Notes under the pieces: generated by a model
What the model saw: the letters and a program-made list of their open reading frames with translations, nothing else
Database searches by the model: none
What the model was told of the DNA's origin: nothing
Shown: piece by piece, positions 1 through 6,915 of the stretch
Numbering within the stretch: position 1 is the first letter of the stretch
Layout: each line of letters begins with the position of its first letter
Origin: Candidatus Krumholzibacteriia bacterium
Lineage (GTDB): Bacteria > Krumholzibacteriota > Krumholzibacteriia > LZORAL124-64-63
Direction of reading: 5' to 3'
DNA: 12,026 nt
Assembly (NCBI GenBank): GCA_030643455.1
Contig: DAOWLV010000042.1
Location: 1 to 12,026, forward strand
Program-made: the position numbers and the translations under genes

Positions 1-1066
1 CTCCACCCGAGGCCGCCTGGGCGAAGTCCACGGGCCAGGCCTTGAGAATGGCGTCCATCAAAAGGGCGTTTTCCTCTTGAGTACCGAGACTGATCCGGGC
101 GTATCCCAGGAAGGCGGGTTCCGTGAAGAATTTCACGATCAGGCCCTGGGCATCCAGCTCTTCCTGGAGCACGGGAATAACGTGGTGGGGAAACTTAACC
201 AGGACAAAATTGGCGTCGGATTCGAAGATCTCGCAACCCTCATAGGAGCGGAAGAATTCGTAGAACTTGTCACGGTCGTCGGCCATGTTGCGGGCGATTG
301 CTTCGTAGTATTCCGTACTGTCCAGGGCGGCCAGGGCCAAACGCTCGGAAAGGCGGTTGTAACCCAGGTTGCGGGCACAGTATTTCTGGAATCCGTCCAG
401 GCCTTCACCGATGATGCCATATCCCATTCGCACACCGGCCAGAGCGAACAGTTTACTGAAGGTTCGTAAAATCAACAGATTGGGAAATTTATCGGTCAGG
501 GAGCCGAAGTCGTCGACCTGACCCGGGGTAAGACCGAAATAGGCCTGGTCCAGAACCACCGGCCGGTCGTGATAGGCATCCAGGATCCGCAGAAGGTCCC
601 CACGATCCAGGGAATTCCCGGTGGGGTTGTTGGGCGAGGCGATCAGAATCATGCCCGGATCGTGTTCGTTCCGCATCCTGAGCAGGGCGTCAACGTCGAA
701 CTCGTAACTCCTGGGCGTCTCCACCAGGGGAAACTGCTCCGTGACCCCGCCCACCTCGTCGGCGATGGCCTTGTAGTACCACCAGGAAGCGGAAGGGATG
801 AGGATTTTTCGGCCCTTCTTCAGGAAGTAGTGGACGGCTCCCTTGAGAATATCTTCGCAGCCGTAACCCAGGATGATCCGCTTTTCCTCGACCCCATGCA
901 TTTTGCTCAACCGGACTGAAAGATCGCTGTACTGGCCCCGCTGGAAGGCCCGGGTGTAATTGAAGAGCAGTTCGGCGTCGGCCTGCCGCAAGACTTCCAG
1001 ACAGGCCGGGGCCGGGCCGTAACGATTTTCATTGCGGTCGAAAAGAATAGAGTTTTGATCTGTCAT
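1..1066 (-). CDS. hisC: HisC-like PLP-dependent aminotransferase (C-terminus cut by window edge)
   Basis: Fold-type I aminotransferase (class I/II), closest by motif to histidinol-phosphate aminotransferase, which makes histidinol phosphate from imidazole-acetol phosphate and glutamate. Reading leftward from ATG 1066-1064, about 355 residues are visible. The motif SPNNPTG lies at residues 144-150, D173-Q-A-Y176 is the PLP-binding pair, and the PLP lysine is K205 in TFSKLFALAGVRMGYG. A C-terminal arginine, R324 in YARISLGT, fits the substrate phosphate/carboxylate contact of HisC. HisC proteins are usually 350-370 residues, so only a few C-terminal residues are missing. The start is supported by GAGGA at 1072-1076, five bases upstream. 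No other his gene is visible, so the substrate is inferred; a related amino acid or phosphonate aminotransferase is possible. Confidence 0.8.
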   Translation of the reverse strand, partial: MTDQNSILFDRNENRYGPAPACLEVLRQADAELLFNYTRAFQRGQYSDLSVRLSKMHGVEEKRIILGYGCEDILKGAVHYFLKKGRKILIPSASWWYYKAIADEVGGVTEQFPLVETPRSYEFDVDALLRMRNEHDPGMILIASPNNPTGNSLDRGDLLRILDAYHDRPVVLDQAYFGLTPGQVDDFGSLTDKFPNLLILRTFSKLFALAGVRMGYGIIGEGLDGFQKYCARNLGYNRLSERLALAALDSTEYYEAIARNMADDRDKFYEFFRSYEGCEIFESDANFVLVKFPHHVIPVLQEELDAQGLIVKFFTEPAFLGYARISLGTQEENALLMDAILKAWPVDFAQAASGG

Positions 1067-1083
1067 GAAAATCCTCGTCAAGG

Positions 1084-1105
1084 GGTTCATGCAAAAAAAT
1101 GAACC
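1084..1105 (-). promoter_or_regulatory. Leader hairpin upstream of the aminotransferase
   Basis: Perfect 7-bp inverted repeat GGTTCAT (1084-1090) / ATGAACC (1099-1105) around an 8-base loop, ending 17 bases before the aminotransferase ATG and just upstream of its ribosome binding site. On the minus strand the loop is T-rich. It could be a leader element or a weak attenuator. Only the repeat itself is seen; the role is inferred. Confidence 0.35.
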
Positions 1106-1172
1106 AGCTTCGGCCGGTTTCGACATTTCCAACAGGAATTCGGAGTAAATGTAAGGGAGCGGGTCGAAAAAA

Positions 1173-1201
1173 GACAAGCAATTCCTGTTTATGGTGATAA
1201 T
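1173..1201 (+). promoter_or_regulatory. Possible queF promoter
   Basis: GATAAT at 1196-1201 matches the -10 consensus at five of six positions. The upstream hexamer is weak: GACAAG at 17-base spacing, or AAGACA at 19. It lies in the 268-base region between the divergent aminotransferase and queF, about 135 bases before the queF ATG, which leaves a long leader containing the hairpin at 1274-1303. Confidence 0.25.
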
Positions 1202-1273
1202 GTGTTTTCAATCAAATGGCTCTAGCCCCGGCCAGGGAAGGCCCGCGCATCCAGGCTGGAATCCCCCGGCCAT

Positions 1274-1303
1274 GTGGATTAGAATCCAGAAAATACTAAT
1301 CAC
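1274..1303 (+). promoter_or_regulatory. Hairpin in the queF leader
   Basis: GATTAG (1277-1282) pairs perfectly with CTAATC (1296-1301). The stem continues past a one-base bulge (GTG with CAC), around a 13-base A-rich loop. It ends about 30 bases before the queF ATG. Position suggests a leader structure, and queF leaders in some bacteria carry preQ1 riboswitches. This sequence does not match a preQ1 riboswitch that I recognise, so no ligand is proposed. Confidence 0.3.
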
Positions 1304-1334
1304 CTTCCTTCCCCCCGGGCGAAACGGAATCTCC

Positions 1335-1706
1335 ATGGCCACCAAACCCTCAAAAATACTCGAGAGTTTCGACAACCCCAATCCGGAACGGGACTACGAA
1401 ATCGAGTTCAATTGCCCGGAATTCACCTGTCTGTGCCCTCTGACCGGTCAGCCGGATTTCGCCAATTTCCGCATCACCTACGTTCCCGACAGGAAATGCG
1501 TGGAGCTCAAATCCCTGAAGCTGTACCTGTGGTCATTCCGCAACGAGGGGGCATTCCACGAGAAGGTGACGAACCGGATTCTGGATGATCTGGTCGCCGC
1601 GGTGAAACCACGGCTGATGGATGTGAAGGGAAAATGGTTCATCAGAGGCGGAATCACCACCAACATCACCGTCAGCTACATCGACGAGGAGTGGGACAAC
1701 GCCTGA
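1335..1706 (+). CDS. queF: NADPH-dependent 7-cyano-7-deazaguanine (preQ0) reductase, short type I QueF
   Basis: Reduces the nitrile of preQ0 to the amine of preQ1 using NADPH, in queuosine synthesis, in the cytoplasm. The 123-residue protein shows the family signature: catalytic C34 in FTCLCPLTGQPDFA (the cysteine that forms the thioimide with preQ0), D41 as the proton donor, and the QueF motif ELKSLKLY at 57-64 followed by SFRNEGAFHE with H75. The length fits the single-domain type I group. An in-frame extension to 1191 exists, but residues before ATG 1335 show no family similarity, so the shorter start is used; its ribosome binding site (GGAA) is weak. The gene converges on amrS with only three bases between the two stop codons. 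C32, two residues before the catalytic cysteine, replaces the serine of the Bacillus enzyme. Confidence 0.93.
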   Translation: MATKPSKILESFDNPNPERDYEIEFNCPEFTCLCPLTGQPDFANFRITYVPDRKCVELKSLKLYLWSFRNEGAFHEKVTNRILDDLVAAVKPRLMDVKGKWFIRGGITTNITVSYIDEEWDNA

Positions 1707-1709
1707 CCT

Positions 1710-2705
1710 TCAGTTGACCACGACCGGAAGGTGGGCGCCACACCCGGGGCACCGGTTCCCGTCCGCGAATTCGGCCACCCCCCGGTATCCGGACCTGTCG
1801 ATGACCACGGTCCCGCAATCCGGACAGACCGTGTCCCGCCCCTCGGCAGTTCTGGCATTGCCCAGGTAGACATATTTCAGCTTAACGCCAGCCAGTTCCC
1901 GTGCCCTGAGCAGGGTGGCCAGCGGCGTGGGCGGCGCTTTCAACTTCCAGGCCGGACGGTAGGCGGAAAAGTGCAGGGGAATGTCCTGGTCCAGCCCGGC
2001 CACGAAATCCACCAGGGCGCCGATCTGGTCATCCCGGTCGTTGTGGCCCGGAATGACAAGATTCGTGATCTCCAGATGGACTCCCGCTTCATGAAACTGG
2101 CGAATCGCTGCCAAAACCGGTTCCAGCCGGGCTCTGCAGACCTTGCGGTAGAACACGTCGTCCATGGATTTCAGGTCGATATTGGCCGCGTCGATCAGGG
2201 GCAGAAGTTCAGCCAGGGGCTCGGGATTGAGAAATCCGTTGGTGACCAGAACATTTTTCAGACCCTTTTCCCGCACGATCTCGGCGGTGTCCTTGACGAA
2301 TTCGAACCAGACCAGGGGTTCGCTGTAGGTAAAGGCGATGCCGACGGACTCCTCGGCCTGGGCCATGGCAACCAGGTCGGTCGGCGAAGTCTTCAGGGTC
2401 CTGGCTTCCGGGTCCTGGCTGATATTCCAGTTCTGACAGAACATGCAATGAAGGTTACAGCCGGGCGCGGCCACCGAGAGAATCGGGCTTCCGGGGTGGA
2501 AATGATAGAGGGGCTTTTTTTCGATGGGATCGATGGCGGACGAAACGATGCGGCCGTAGTGCAGCGGAACCATGGTTCCTTCGTGATTGACCCGGGTGCC
2601 GCAGGGGCCGGTCTGTCCCTCACGCAACCGGCAGGCGATCGGGCACAGGTCGCAGGCGACCTGGCCGTTATCCAGCGGACGCCACCAGGCGGCGGTGTGC
2701 ATCAT
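1710..2705 (-). CDS. amrS: AmmeMemoRadiSam system radical SAM enzyme AmrS
   Basis: Radical SAM protein related to pyruvate formate-lyase activating enzymes. The AmrS group is a conserved family whose usual partners are AmrA (AMMECR1-like) and AmrB (Memo-like). The 331-residue protein starts with a cysteine-rich segment (C18, C21, C25, C35 in the CDLCPIACR and GPCGTR motifs), then the CX3CX2C cluster motif C83-C87-C90 in GCNLHCMFCQN that binds the SAM [4Fe-4S] cluster. The TIM-barrel core follows, with GIAFTYSEP and DLKSMDD. A C-terminal zinc ribbon has C294/C297 and C319/C322. The start codon overlaps the queG stop as ATGA (2702-2705), suggesting translational coupling; a second ATG follows at once at 2702. 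Neither amrA nor amrB is in the window. The substrate of the family is not firmly established to my knowledge. Confidence 0.9.
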   Translation of the reverse strand: MMHTAAWWRPLDNGQVACDLCPIACRLREGQTGPCGTRVNHEGTMVPLHYGRIVSSAIDPIEKKPLYHFHPGSPILSVAAPGCNLHCMFCQNWNISQDPEARTLKTSPTDLVAMAQAEESVGIAFTYSEPLVWFEFVKDTAEIVREKGLKNVLVTNGFLNPEPLAELLPLIDAANIDLKSMDDVFYRKVCRARLEPVLAAIRQFHEAGVHLEITNLVIPGHNDRDDQIGALVDFVAGLDQDIPLHFSAYRPAWKLKAPPTPLATLLRARELAGVKLKYVYLGNARTAEGRDTVCPDCGTVVIDRSGYRGVAEFADGNRCPGCGAHLPVVVN

Positions 2706-3811
2706 GGCAACCCTCCCACGGCGATATTATCCCACACGACCATTGCGTTGGCGCGCAGACCCTCCGGATGACAACGCCACAGGGGGGTGCGCCTGAATCT
2801 TTTCCTGAAGATATCGTCGTTCAGTTCCAGAAGATCCGCCAGCTTGATTTCGGTGTGCTCCGGCAAGGGACCGTATTCGCCCCGAACCGGCGGTGGGCCG
2901 GGGTTGGCTGCCGCCCGCTGATTCCAGGGGCAGACCGCCTGGCAGATATCGCAGCCGAACAGGATACCGCCCTGTTCCGCCCGGCGGTCGGTCGGGGTTT
3001 GCCCACGCCATTCGATGGTCCAGGTGGAGATGCAGCTGCCGGCGTCCAGACCACCGTCCGGTGCGATGGCTCCGGTCGGACAGGCCTCGATGCACCTGGT
3101 GCAGCTGCCGCAATGACTGGCGGCCACCCGCTTGGGGGGACGCCTGCGGCGGGCCGTCACCCCGAAGAGAGGTTCAGGCGCCGGAACATTTCCGGTCAGC
3201 CCTTCGATCTCCAGGTTGGTCAGGGCCACCCCCAGGAACAGTCCCGAACCCAGCTTTTCGTGGATCAGGCAGGTGTTCTTGCCCAGAAAACCCAAACCCG
3301 CCAGCCAGGCTTATTCGCGTTCCAGGTAGGGCCCGGTATCGGTGGCGGCAAAGGCCTGCAGGCCGCCGATGGCCTCCTGCAATCCGGCCAGCACGGTCTT
3401 GATGTCCTTCAGCAGCACATCATGGTAGTCCAGGCCCCGGGCGTAGCGGGCCACCCTGTCGGTCCAGGGTGGATCATCAGGTTCCCCGGCAGGGCCGCCG
3501 GAGGCGGGCGCGGCGTCCCTGGCAGGCCAGCCCGCGGAATAACGCTGGGCGAAGACCAGCACCGAATTGGCCCAGGGATTCTTCCGGGTGGGTTCCACGC
3601 GGCCGGTGGGATCGCGCTCGAGATATTCCAGACCCGCGTGCCGGTCCGCCGCCAGCCAGTCGAACCAGCGGTCCGCATGGGGAAGGGCGCAGGGCAAGGC
3701 CACCGCCCCGGCCAGATCGATGGTGCTACCGGGACACAACTGCTCCAGGTGGGTGGCCAGCTCGGCGGCGGTCACCCGAACCGGTTCACAGTCTCGATCA
3801 ACCCGGGCCAT
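2702..3811 (-). pseudogene. queG: Epoxyqueuosine reductase QueG interrupted by an in-frame TAA
   Basis: QueG is a cobalamin- and [4Fe-4S]-dependent enzyme that reduces epoxyqueuosine in tRNA to queuosine. The reading frame from ATG 3811 to TGA 2702 is continuous over 370 codons except for TAA at 3311-3313 (codon 167). Both sides are clearly QueG. Before the stop are DWLAADRHAGLEYLERDP-type residues and GLDYHDVLL, ending TGPYLERE. After it come AWLAGLGFLGKNT, a ferredoxin-like cluster C234-C237-C240-C244P, CISTWTIEWRG with C260, and a second set C287-C290-C294PWN. Homologues carry an aromatic or other residue at this point, so a single base change explains the break; no frameshift is needed. 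A TTG at 3295 could restart the second half, but it has no good ribosome binding site and would lack the N-terminal part of the active site. GAGG overlapping the transporter stop serves the start. Confidence 0.88.
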
Positions 3812-3818
3812 GACAACC

Positions 3819-5387
3819 TCAATCCTGCGGGTGGGCCTTGATCCAATTGTCGTAGACCGAGAGCAGTACCACCGAAACCATGGCCAGGGCGGCGAAGATC
3901 ATCCACATGACGTCGGGGCTGTCCACCCCGCCGCGCTCGACCGGTCCATAGTGTTCGTACAGCTTGCCACTCAGCAGACCCCCGAACAGGTTGCCCAGGG
4001 CCACGCACCAGTAGAAATAACCCATGTACATGCCCACCTTGTTCGGCGGCGCGATATTGCCGGCATATTCTTTGGAACGGGGACTGGCCAGCATCTCGCC
4101 GATCGAAAACACCAGCACCGCGATGACGATGACCCAACCGCCCTGACCGATCAGGTAGAGCAGGAAACTGATGACCGTGATGAAGCTGCCCAGGATGATG
4201 CAGGTCAGCGGCGCAAGCTTGCGCACCGAGTAGGCGATGGCTACCTGGCCCACGATGATCCCGAGAGCGTTGAGGTTGATCAGATGCTCCGGTTTGACCT
4301 GACCGTGCTCCAGCACGGCGCGGCCCCACTCGGTGGTATCCAGCCCCATGGACTGGGCCACCCCGGTGACCCAACCGGCGATGGGACCAAAACTGTGGAT
4401 CAGATCGCTGGTATCTGCGTAGTCCCGGATGTATTCGGGCAGGGTCATGAAGATCTGGTTGAAGCTGGTCCAGAAGAAGGCCATCAGGAACAGGAAAACC
4501 AGATACCGGCCTTCACCGACCTTCATGGGATCGAGGAGCCACACGCGCGTGACATTTGGCGATCGGGACAGACTGCGGGTGGCAAAATCCCAGACGAAGT
4601 TGAAGATCAACCACCCGGCTGCGGCCGGCAGATAGACCTGTGGCTCCAGCCATTTCGACCCCATGACCAGCAGGAACAAGAGACCCACGATGAGCAGGAA
4701 AAACCGGCCGTTGCCCACCACACCGATCATGCCCCTGAAGACCTCGCTCAGGGGACGTTGTGACTCGGCCTCCGCATCACGCGGCGGCTCCTTGTATACG
4801 AACAAGGCGAACACGCCCATCAGCAGGATCCAGCCTGCCGAGCAATAGAAGACGTACTGCCAATCCCAGCCGCGGACGATGCCGGCCACGATGGGGCCCA
4901 GGAACCCGCCGATGTTGACCATCATGTAGAAGATACCGAAACCCATGCTGCCTGTTTTTTCGGTAGTGGCCTTTGCCACGGTCGAAATCACCACGGGCTT
5001 GAACATGCCATGGCCGATGGCGACCAGGAAGTAGACCGCCAAAAAGCCCCAGAAGCCGTTGGGGATGCCCAGCATCATATAACCGGGAATCATCACCAGG
5101 CAGGAGGCCAGGAACATCCGCTTGAAGCCGTACCGGTCAGCCAGGGCGCCGAAAACCGCCGGAAACAGGTAGAGAAAAAACGTGGCCAGGCCCTGGATGA
5201 CTCCGCGGTCCTCACTCGAAAGGCCCAACCCGCCGTCGGCCACCGCACCGGTCAGATACAGGCTGCTGACGGCGTAGAAACCGTACCAGCCCATCCGCTC
5301 GAAGATTTCCATGACATTGGCGGCCCAGAAGGACGACGGAAACTGTTTCCAGATCGATACTTTGGTTGCGGAACTTGAGTTTTCCAA
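3819..5387 (-). CDS. POT/PTR2-family MFS transporter
   Basis: Inner-membrane major facilitator of the proton-coupled oligopeptide transporter type. Residues 27-36 (MEIFERMGWYG) fit the POT ExxER-F-xYYG proton-coupling motif. Residues 80-90 (GALADRYGFKR) match MFS motif A, and residues 148-165 (FGIFYMMVNIGGFLGP) match the PTR2 signature. Many hydrophobic segments follow, with an interruption in the second half, as in 14-helix POTs. I chose the TTG at 5387 because GGAG (5394-5397) sits six bases upstream and it avoids overlap with the preceding gene. The ATG at 5441 would add 18 residues, overlaps that gene by 35 bases and has no ribosome binding site, but it cannot be excluded. The queG start is seven bases past the stop. 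The substrate is inferred as di- or tripeptides or a related solute. Confidence 0.87.
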   Translation of the reverse strand: MENSSSATKVSIWKQFPSSFWAANVMEIFERMGWYGFYAVSSLYLTGAVADGGLGLSSEDRGVIQGLATFFLYLFPAVFGALADRYGFKRMFLASCLVMIPGYMMLGIPNGFWGFLAVYFLVAIGHGMFKPVVISTVAKATTEKTGSMGFGIFYMMVNIGGFLGPIVAGIVRGWDWQYVFYCSAGWILLMGVFALFVYKEPPRDAEAESQRPLSEVFRGMIGVVGNGRFFLLIVGLLFLLVMGSKWLEPQVYLPAAAGWLIFNFVWDFATRSLSRSPNVTRVWLLDPMKVGEGRYLVFLFLMAFFWTSFNQIFMTLPEYIRDYADTSDLIHSFGPIAGWVTGVAQSMGLDTTEWGRAVLEHGQVKPEHLINLNALGIIVGQVAIAYSVRKLAPLTCIILGSFITVISFLLYLIGQGGWVIVIAVLVFSIGEMLASPRSKEYAGNIAPPNKVGMYMGYFYWCVALGNLFGGLLSGKLYEHYGPVERGGVDSPDVMWMIFAALAMVSVVLLSVYDNWIKAHPQD

Positions 5388-5393
5388 ACGGTT

Positions 5394-5397
5394 CTCC
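5394..5397 (-). promoter_or_regulatory. Ribosome binding site deciding the transporter start
   Basis: On the minus strand GGAG lies six bases before TTG 5387 and just past the stop codon (5409-5407) of the upstream flavoprotein gene. The competing ATG at 5441 has no purine-rich site before it. Confidence 0.5.
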
Positions 5398-5406
5398 AGT
5401 CGGGAA

Positions 5407-6363
5407 TCAGGTATTGGGATGGAGTTTTGCGAGGGCTTCATCAAAGCCGTTCAGCAGACGGTCCATGATCTCGGCCACGGTGGGAATGTCGTCGATCAGC
5501 CCCGAGACCTGTCCTATCTCGAGTTCGCCCTCGGCCAGGTCGCCCTCGAGCATGCCCCGCCGTGCGCGACCGGTGCCTAGTTCGGCGGCCAGTTCGTCCC
5601 GGCCCGCCCCCGCGGCTTCCAGGGCGGTGATCCTGTCACGAAACACGTTTTTCAGCAAGCGCACAGGCACGTGGGCCTTGAGAACCAGGTGGGTGTCATC
5701 CGGGCCGGCATCGACCACGGCCTGTTTGAAGAGCCCGTGACCGCTGGATTCGACCGAAACGGCGAAACGTGAACCGATCTGAACGCCGACGGCGCCCAGA
5801 GCCAGGGCGGCGGCCATCTGCTGTCCGGTCGCGATGCCGCCGGCGGCAATCACCGGGATGTCAACGGCGGCCACGCATTCGGGCACCAGCACCATGGTGG
5901 TGATCTCCTGGCGCCCGTTGTGCCCACCCGCCTCGAACCCCTCGCAGACGATGGCGTCACACCCGGCGGCCTGGCATTTGACAGCCAGGGCCGGACTCGC
6001 CACCACGTGAACAGCGGTGCAGCCCGCATTCTTGAGGGGGCCGATGACCTTTTTTGGCGACCCGGCGGACGTGAAGAATATCTTGACCCCTTCGGCCAGT
6101 GCGACTTCGACACACTCGGCGCTGTGAGGGTAAAGCAGGGGGATGTTGACCCCGAAATCCCGGTCGGTGAGGGTCCTGGCCTTGCGGATCTGGTCACCGA
6201 ACAGATCGGGCCGCATGCTGCCGGCCCCGATCAGCCCCAGGCCGCCCGCTGCGGACACCGCTGCGGCCAGCTTGGCTCCGCTGTTGTAGATCATTCCACC
6301 CTGGATGATGGGGTAATCAATACCCAGCAGGCCGCAAATCCTGTTGTTGGACCAAGTTTTCAT
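5407..6363 (-). CDS. FMN-dependent FabK / nitronate monooxygenase family protein
   Basis: TIM-barrel flavoprotein of the 2-nitropropane dioxygenase family, which includes enoyl-ACP reductase FabK and nitronate monooxygenases. The 318 residues start with RICGLLGIDYPIIQGGM (8-24), an N-terminal FMN-contact strand, followed by AAAVSAAGGLGLIGAG. EGFEAGGHNG (141-150) holds the histidine typical of the active site. IPVIAAGGIATG (169-180) and GVQIGSRF (193-200) form the phosphate-binding loops. Length fits the family (about 310-330). The AGGLGLIGAG and EGFEAGGH forms look more like FabK than like fungal nitronate monooxygenase, but sequence alone does not separate them. It is the first gene of the minus-strand cluster, and the transporter follows about 19 bases after its stop. 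No fatty-acid synthesis gene is nearby. Confidence 0.87.
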   Translation of the reverse strand: MKTWSNNRICGLLGIDYPIIQGGMIYNSGAKLAAAVSAAGGLGLIGAGSMRPDLFGDQIRKARTLTDRDFGVNIPLLYPHSAECVEVALAEGVKIFFTSAGSPKKVIGPLKNAGCTAVHVVASPALAVKCQAAGCDAIVCEGFEAGGHNGRQEITTMVLVPECVAAVDIPVIAAGGIATGQQMAAALALGAVGVQIGSRFAVSVESSGHGLFKQAVVDAGPDDTHLVLKAHVPVRLLKNVFRDRITALEAAGAGRDELAAELGTGRARRGMLEGDLAEGELEIGQVSGLIDDIPTVAEIMDRLLNGFDEALAKLHPNT

Positions 6364-6397
6364 GGCCGGAAGTGTAACATGGCGCCGGTTTTCGGGG

Positions 6398-6427
6398 CCA
6401 ACATTTCCGGCCCTGGTTTGTATTTAT
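6398..6427 (+). promoter_or_regulatory. Promoter-like element of the first STAS gene
   Basis: CCAACA at 6398-6403, a 17-base spacer, then TATTTAT at 6421-6427, about 40 bases before the ATG. The same two boxes at the same spacing occur before the second STAS gene, and both spacers end in TTTG. The boxes depart from the TTGACA/TATAAT consensus, so a non-housekeeping sigma factor or activator is possible. Confidence 0.45.
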
Positions 6428-6466
6428 AAACGGGGCCTTTTTTCACCAGGATGGAGGGAGAATTTC

Positions 6467-6829
6467 ATGCTTATTCATACCCAGGGCAAAGGCGACATCA
6501 CAGTCATCCATCTGGCCGGCAAATTCGACGGTGGAGAGGATTGTAAAAAAATCCAGGACATCGTCACGGACTTGATCGCAGAGGGTTGCCGCAAGTTCGT
6601 ACTCAGCTTTTCGCTGATCCGCTTCATCACTTCCTGCGGTCTGGGCAAGTTGCTGGCCATTCACAAGGAAGTTACCGGGTGCGGCGGGCAGGTGATCCTG
6701 TGCAATCTCGAACGCAGGCCCCTGAGCGTCATCTACACGACCAGGCTCTACGAGGTATTCATCGTGAGAAAAACTCTCGGCCAGGCCCTGGACCAGCTGG
6801 AAACCGTGGAATCCGAAACCGGTAGCTAA
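6467..6829 (+). CDS. STAS-domain protein (anti-sigma factor antagonist-like), copy 1
   Basis: Single STAS domain of 120 residues, the fold of SpoIIAA/RsbV, soluble proteins that switch partners with anti-sigma kinases. Visible elements are the opening strand DITVIHLAGKFDGG, the VLSFS strand and the signature ITSCGLGKLL at 54-63. In SpoIIAA the corresponding loop is DSSGLG and the second serine is phosphorylated; here that position is C57, though S56 remains. The usual aspartate of the LDLS strand is serine. Other cysteines are C26, C41, C72 and C79. The start ATG follows a strong GGAGGGAG six bases upstream (6453-6460); a longer reading frame upstream has no family similarity. A paralogue follows 86 bases downstream. 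No kinase or phosphatase partner is in the window, so the regulatory target is unknown. Confidence 0.82.
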   Translation: MLIHTQGKGDITVIHLAGKFDGGEDCKKIQDIVTDLIAEGCRKFVLSFSLIRFITSCGLGKLLAIHKEVTGCGGQVILCNLERRPLSVIYTTRLYEVFIVRKTLGQALDQLETVESETGS

Positions 6830-6843
6830 TTTATCAAAAGTTA

Positions 6844-6873
6844 CCAACAAATTCGCTCGTCATTTGTATTTAT
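6844..6873 (+). promoter_or_regulatory. Promoter-like element of the second STAS gene
   Basis: CCAACA at 6844-6849, a 17-base spacer, then TATTTAT at 6867-6873, in the AT-rich 86-base gap between the STAS genes and about 42 bases before the second ATG. It duplicates the element at 6398-6427 in boxes, spacing and distance, so each STAS gene probably has its own promoter under common control. Confidence 0.45.
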
Positions 6874-6915
6874 TATTGAATTCAAAAAAATATCCGAACG
6901 GACGGGAGAAATATC

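Noticed and set aside
1191..1334. N-terminal extension of QueF from an upstream in-frame ATG
   Set aside because: The added 48 residues show no QueF similarity and span the leader hairpin. The conserved protein begins at ATG 1335 and fits the short type I length.
1260..1334. preQ1 riboswitch upstream of queF
   Set aside because: The context is suggestive, but the compact class I stem with its C-rich loop and A-rich tail is not visible, and I could not fit class II or III. Only a generic hairpin is reported.
1731..2771. Long plus-strand open frame of 346 codons
   Set aside because: It lies antisense to amrS, has low-complexity G/Q/V-rich content and no recognisable domain, and is a codon-bias shadow of the real minus-strand gene.
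3296..3313. Frameshift as the cause of the queG break
   Set aside because: Both halves are in the same frame and the bases around TAA translate to expected QueG residues, so a single substitution is enough.
3296..3313. Recoding (selenocysteine or pyrrolysine) at the queG stop
   Set aside because: The codon is TAA, not TGA or TAG, and the position is not a known catalytic residue.
2768..4763. Plus-strand open frames of 357 and 398 codons
   Set aside because: They lie opposite queG and the transporter, both supported by clear motifs. The translations are rich in G, R, H and Q and match no family.
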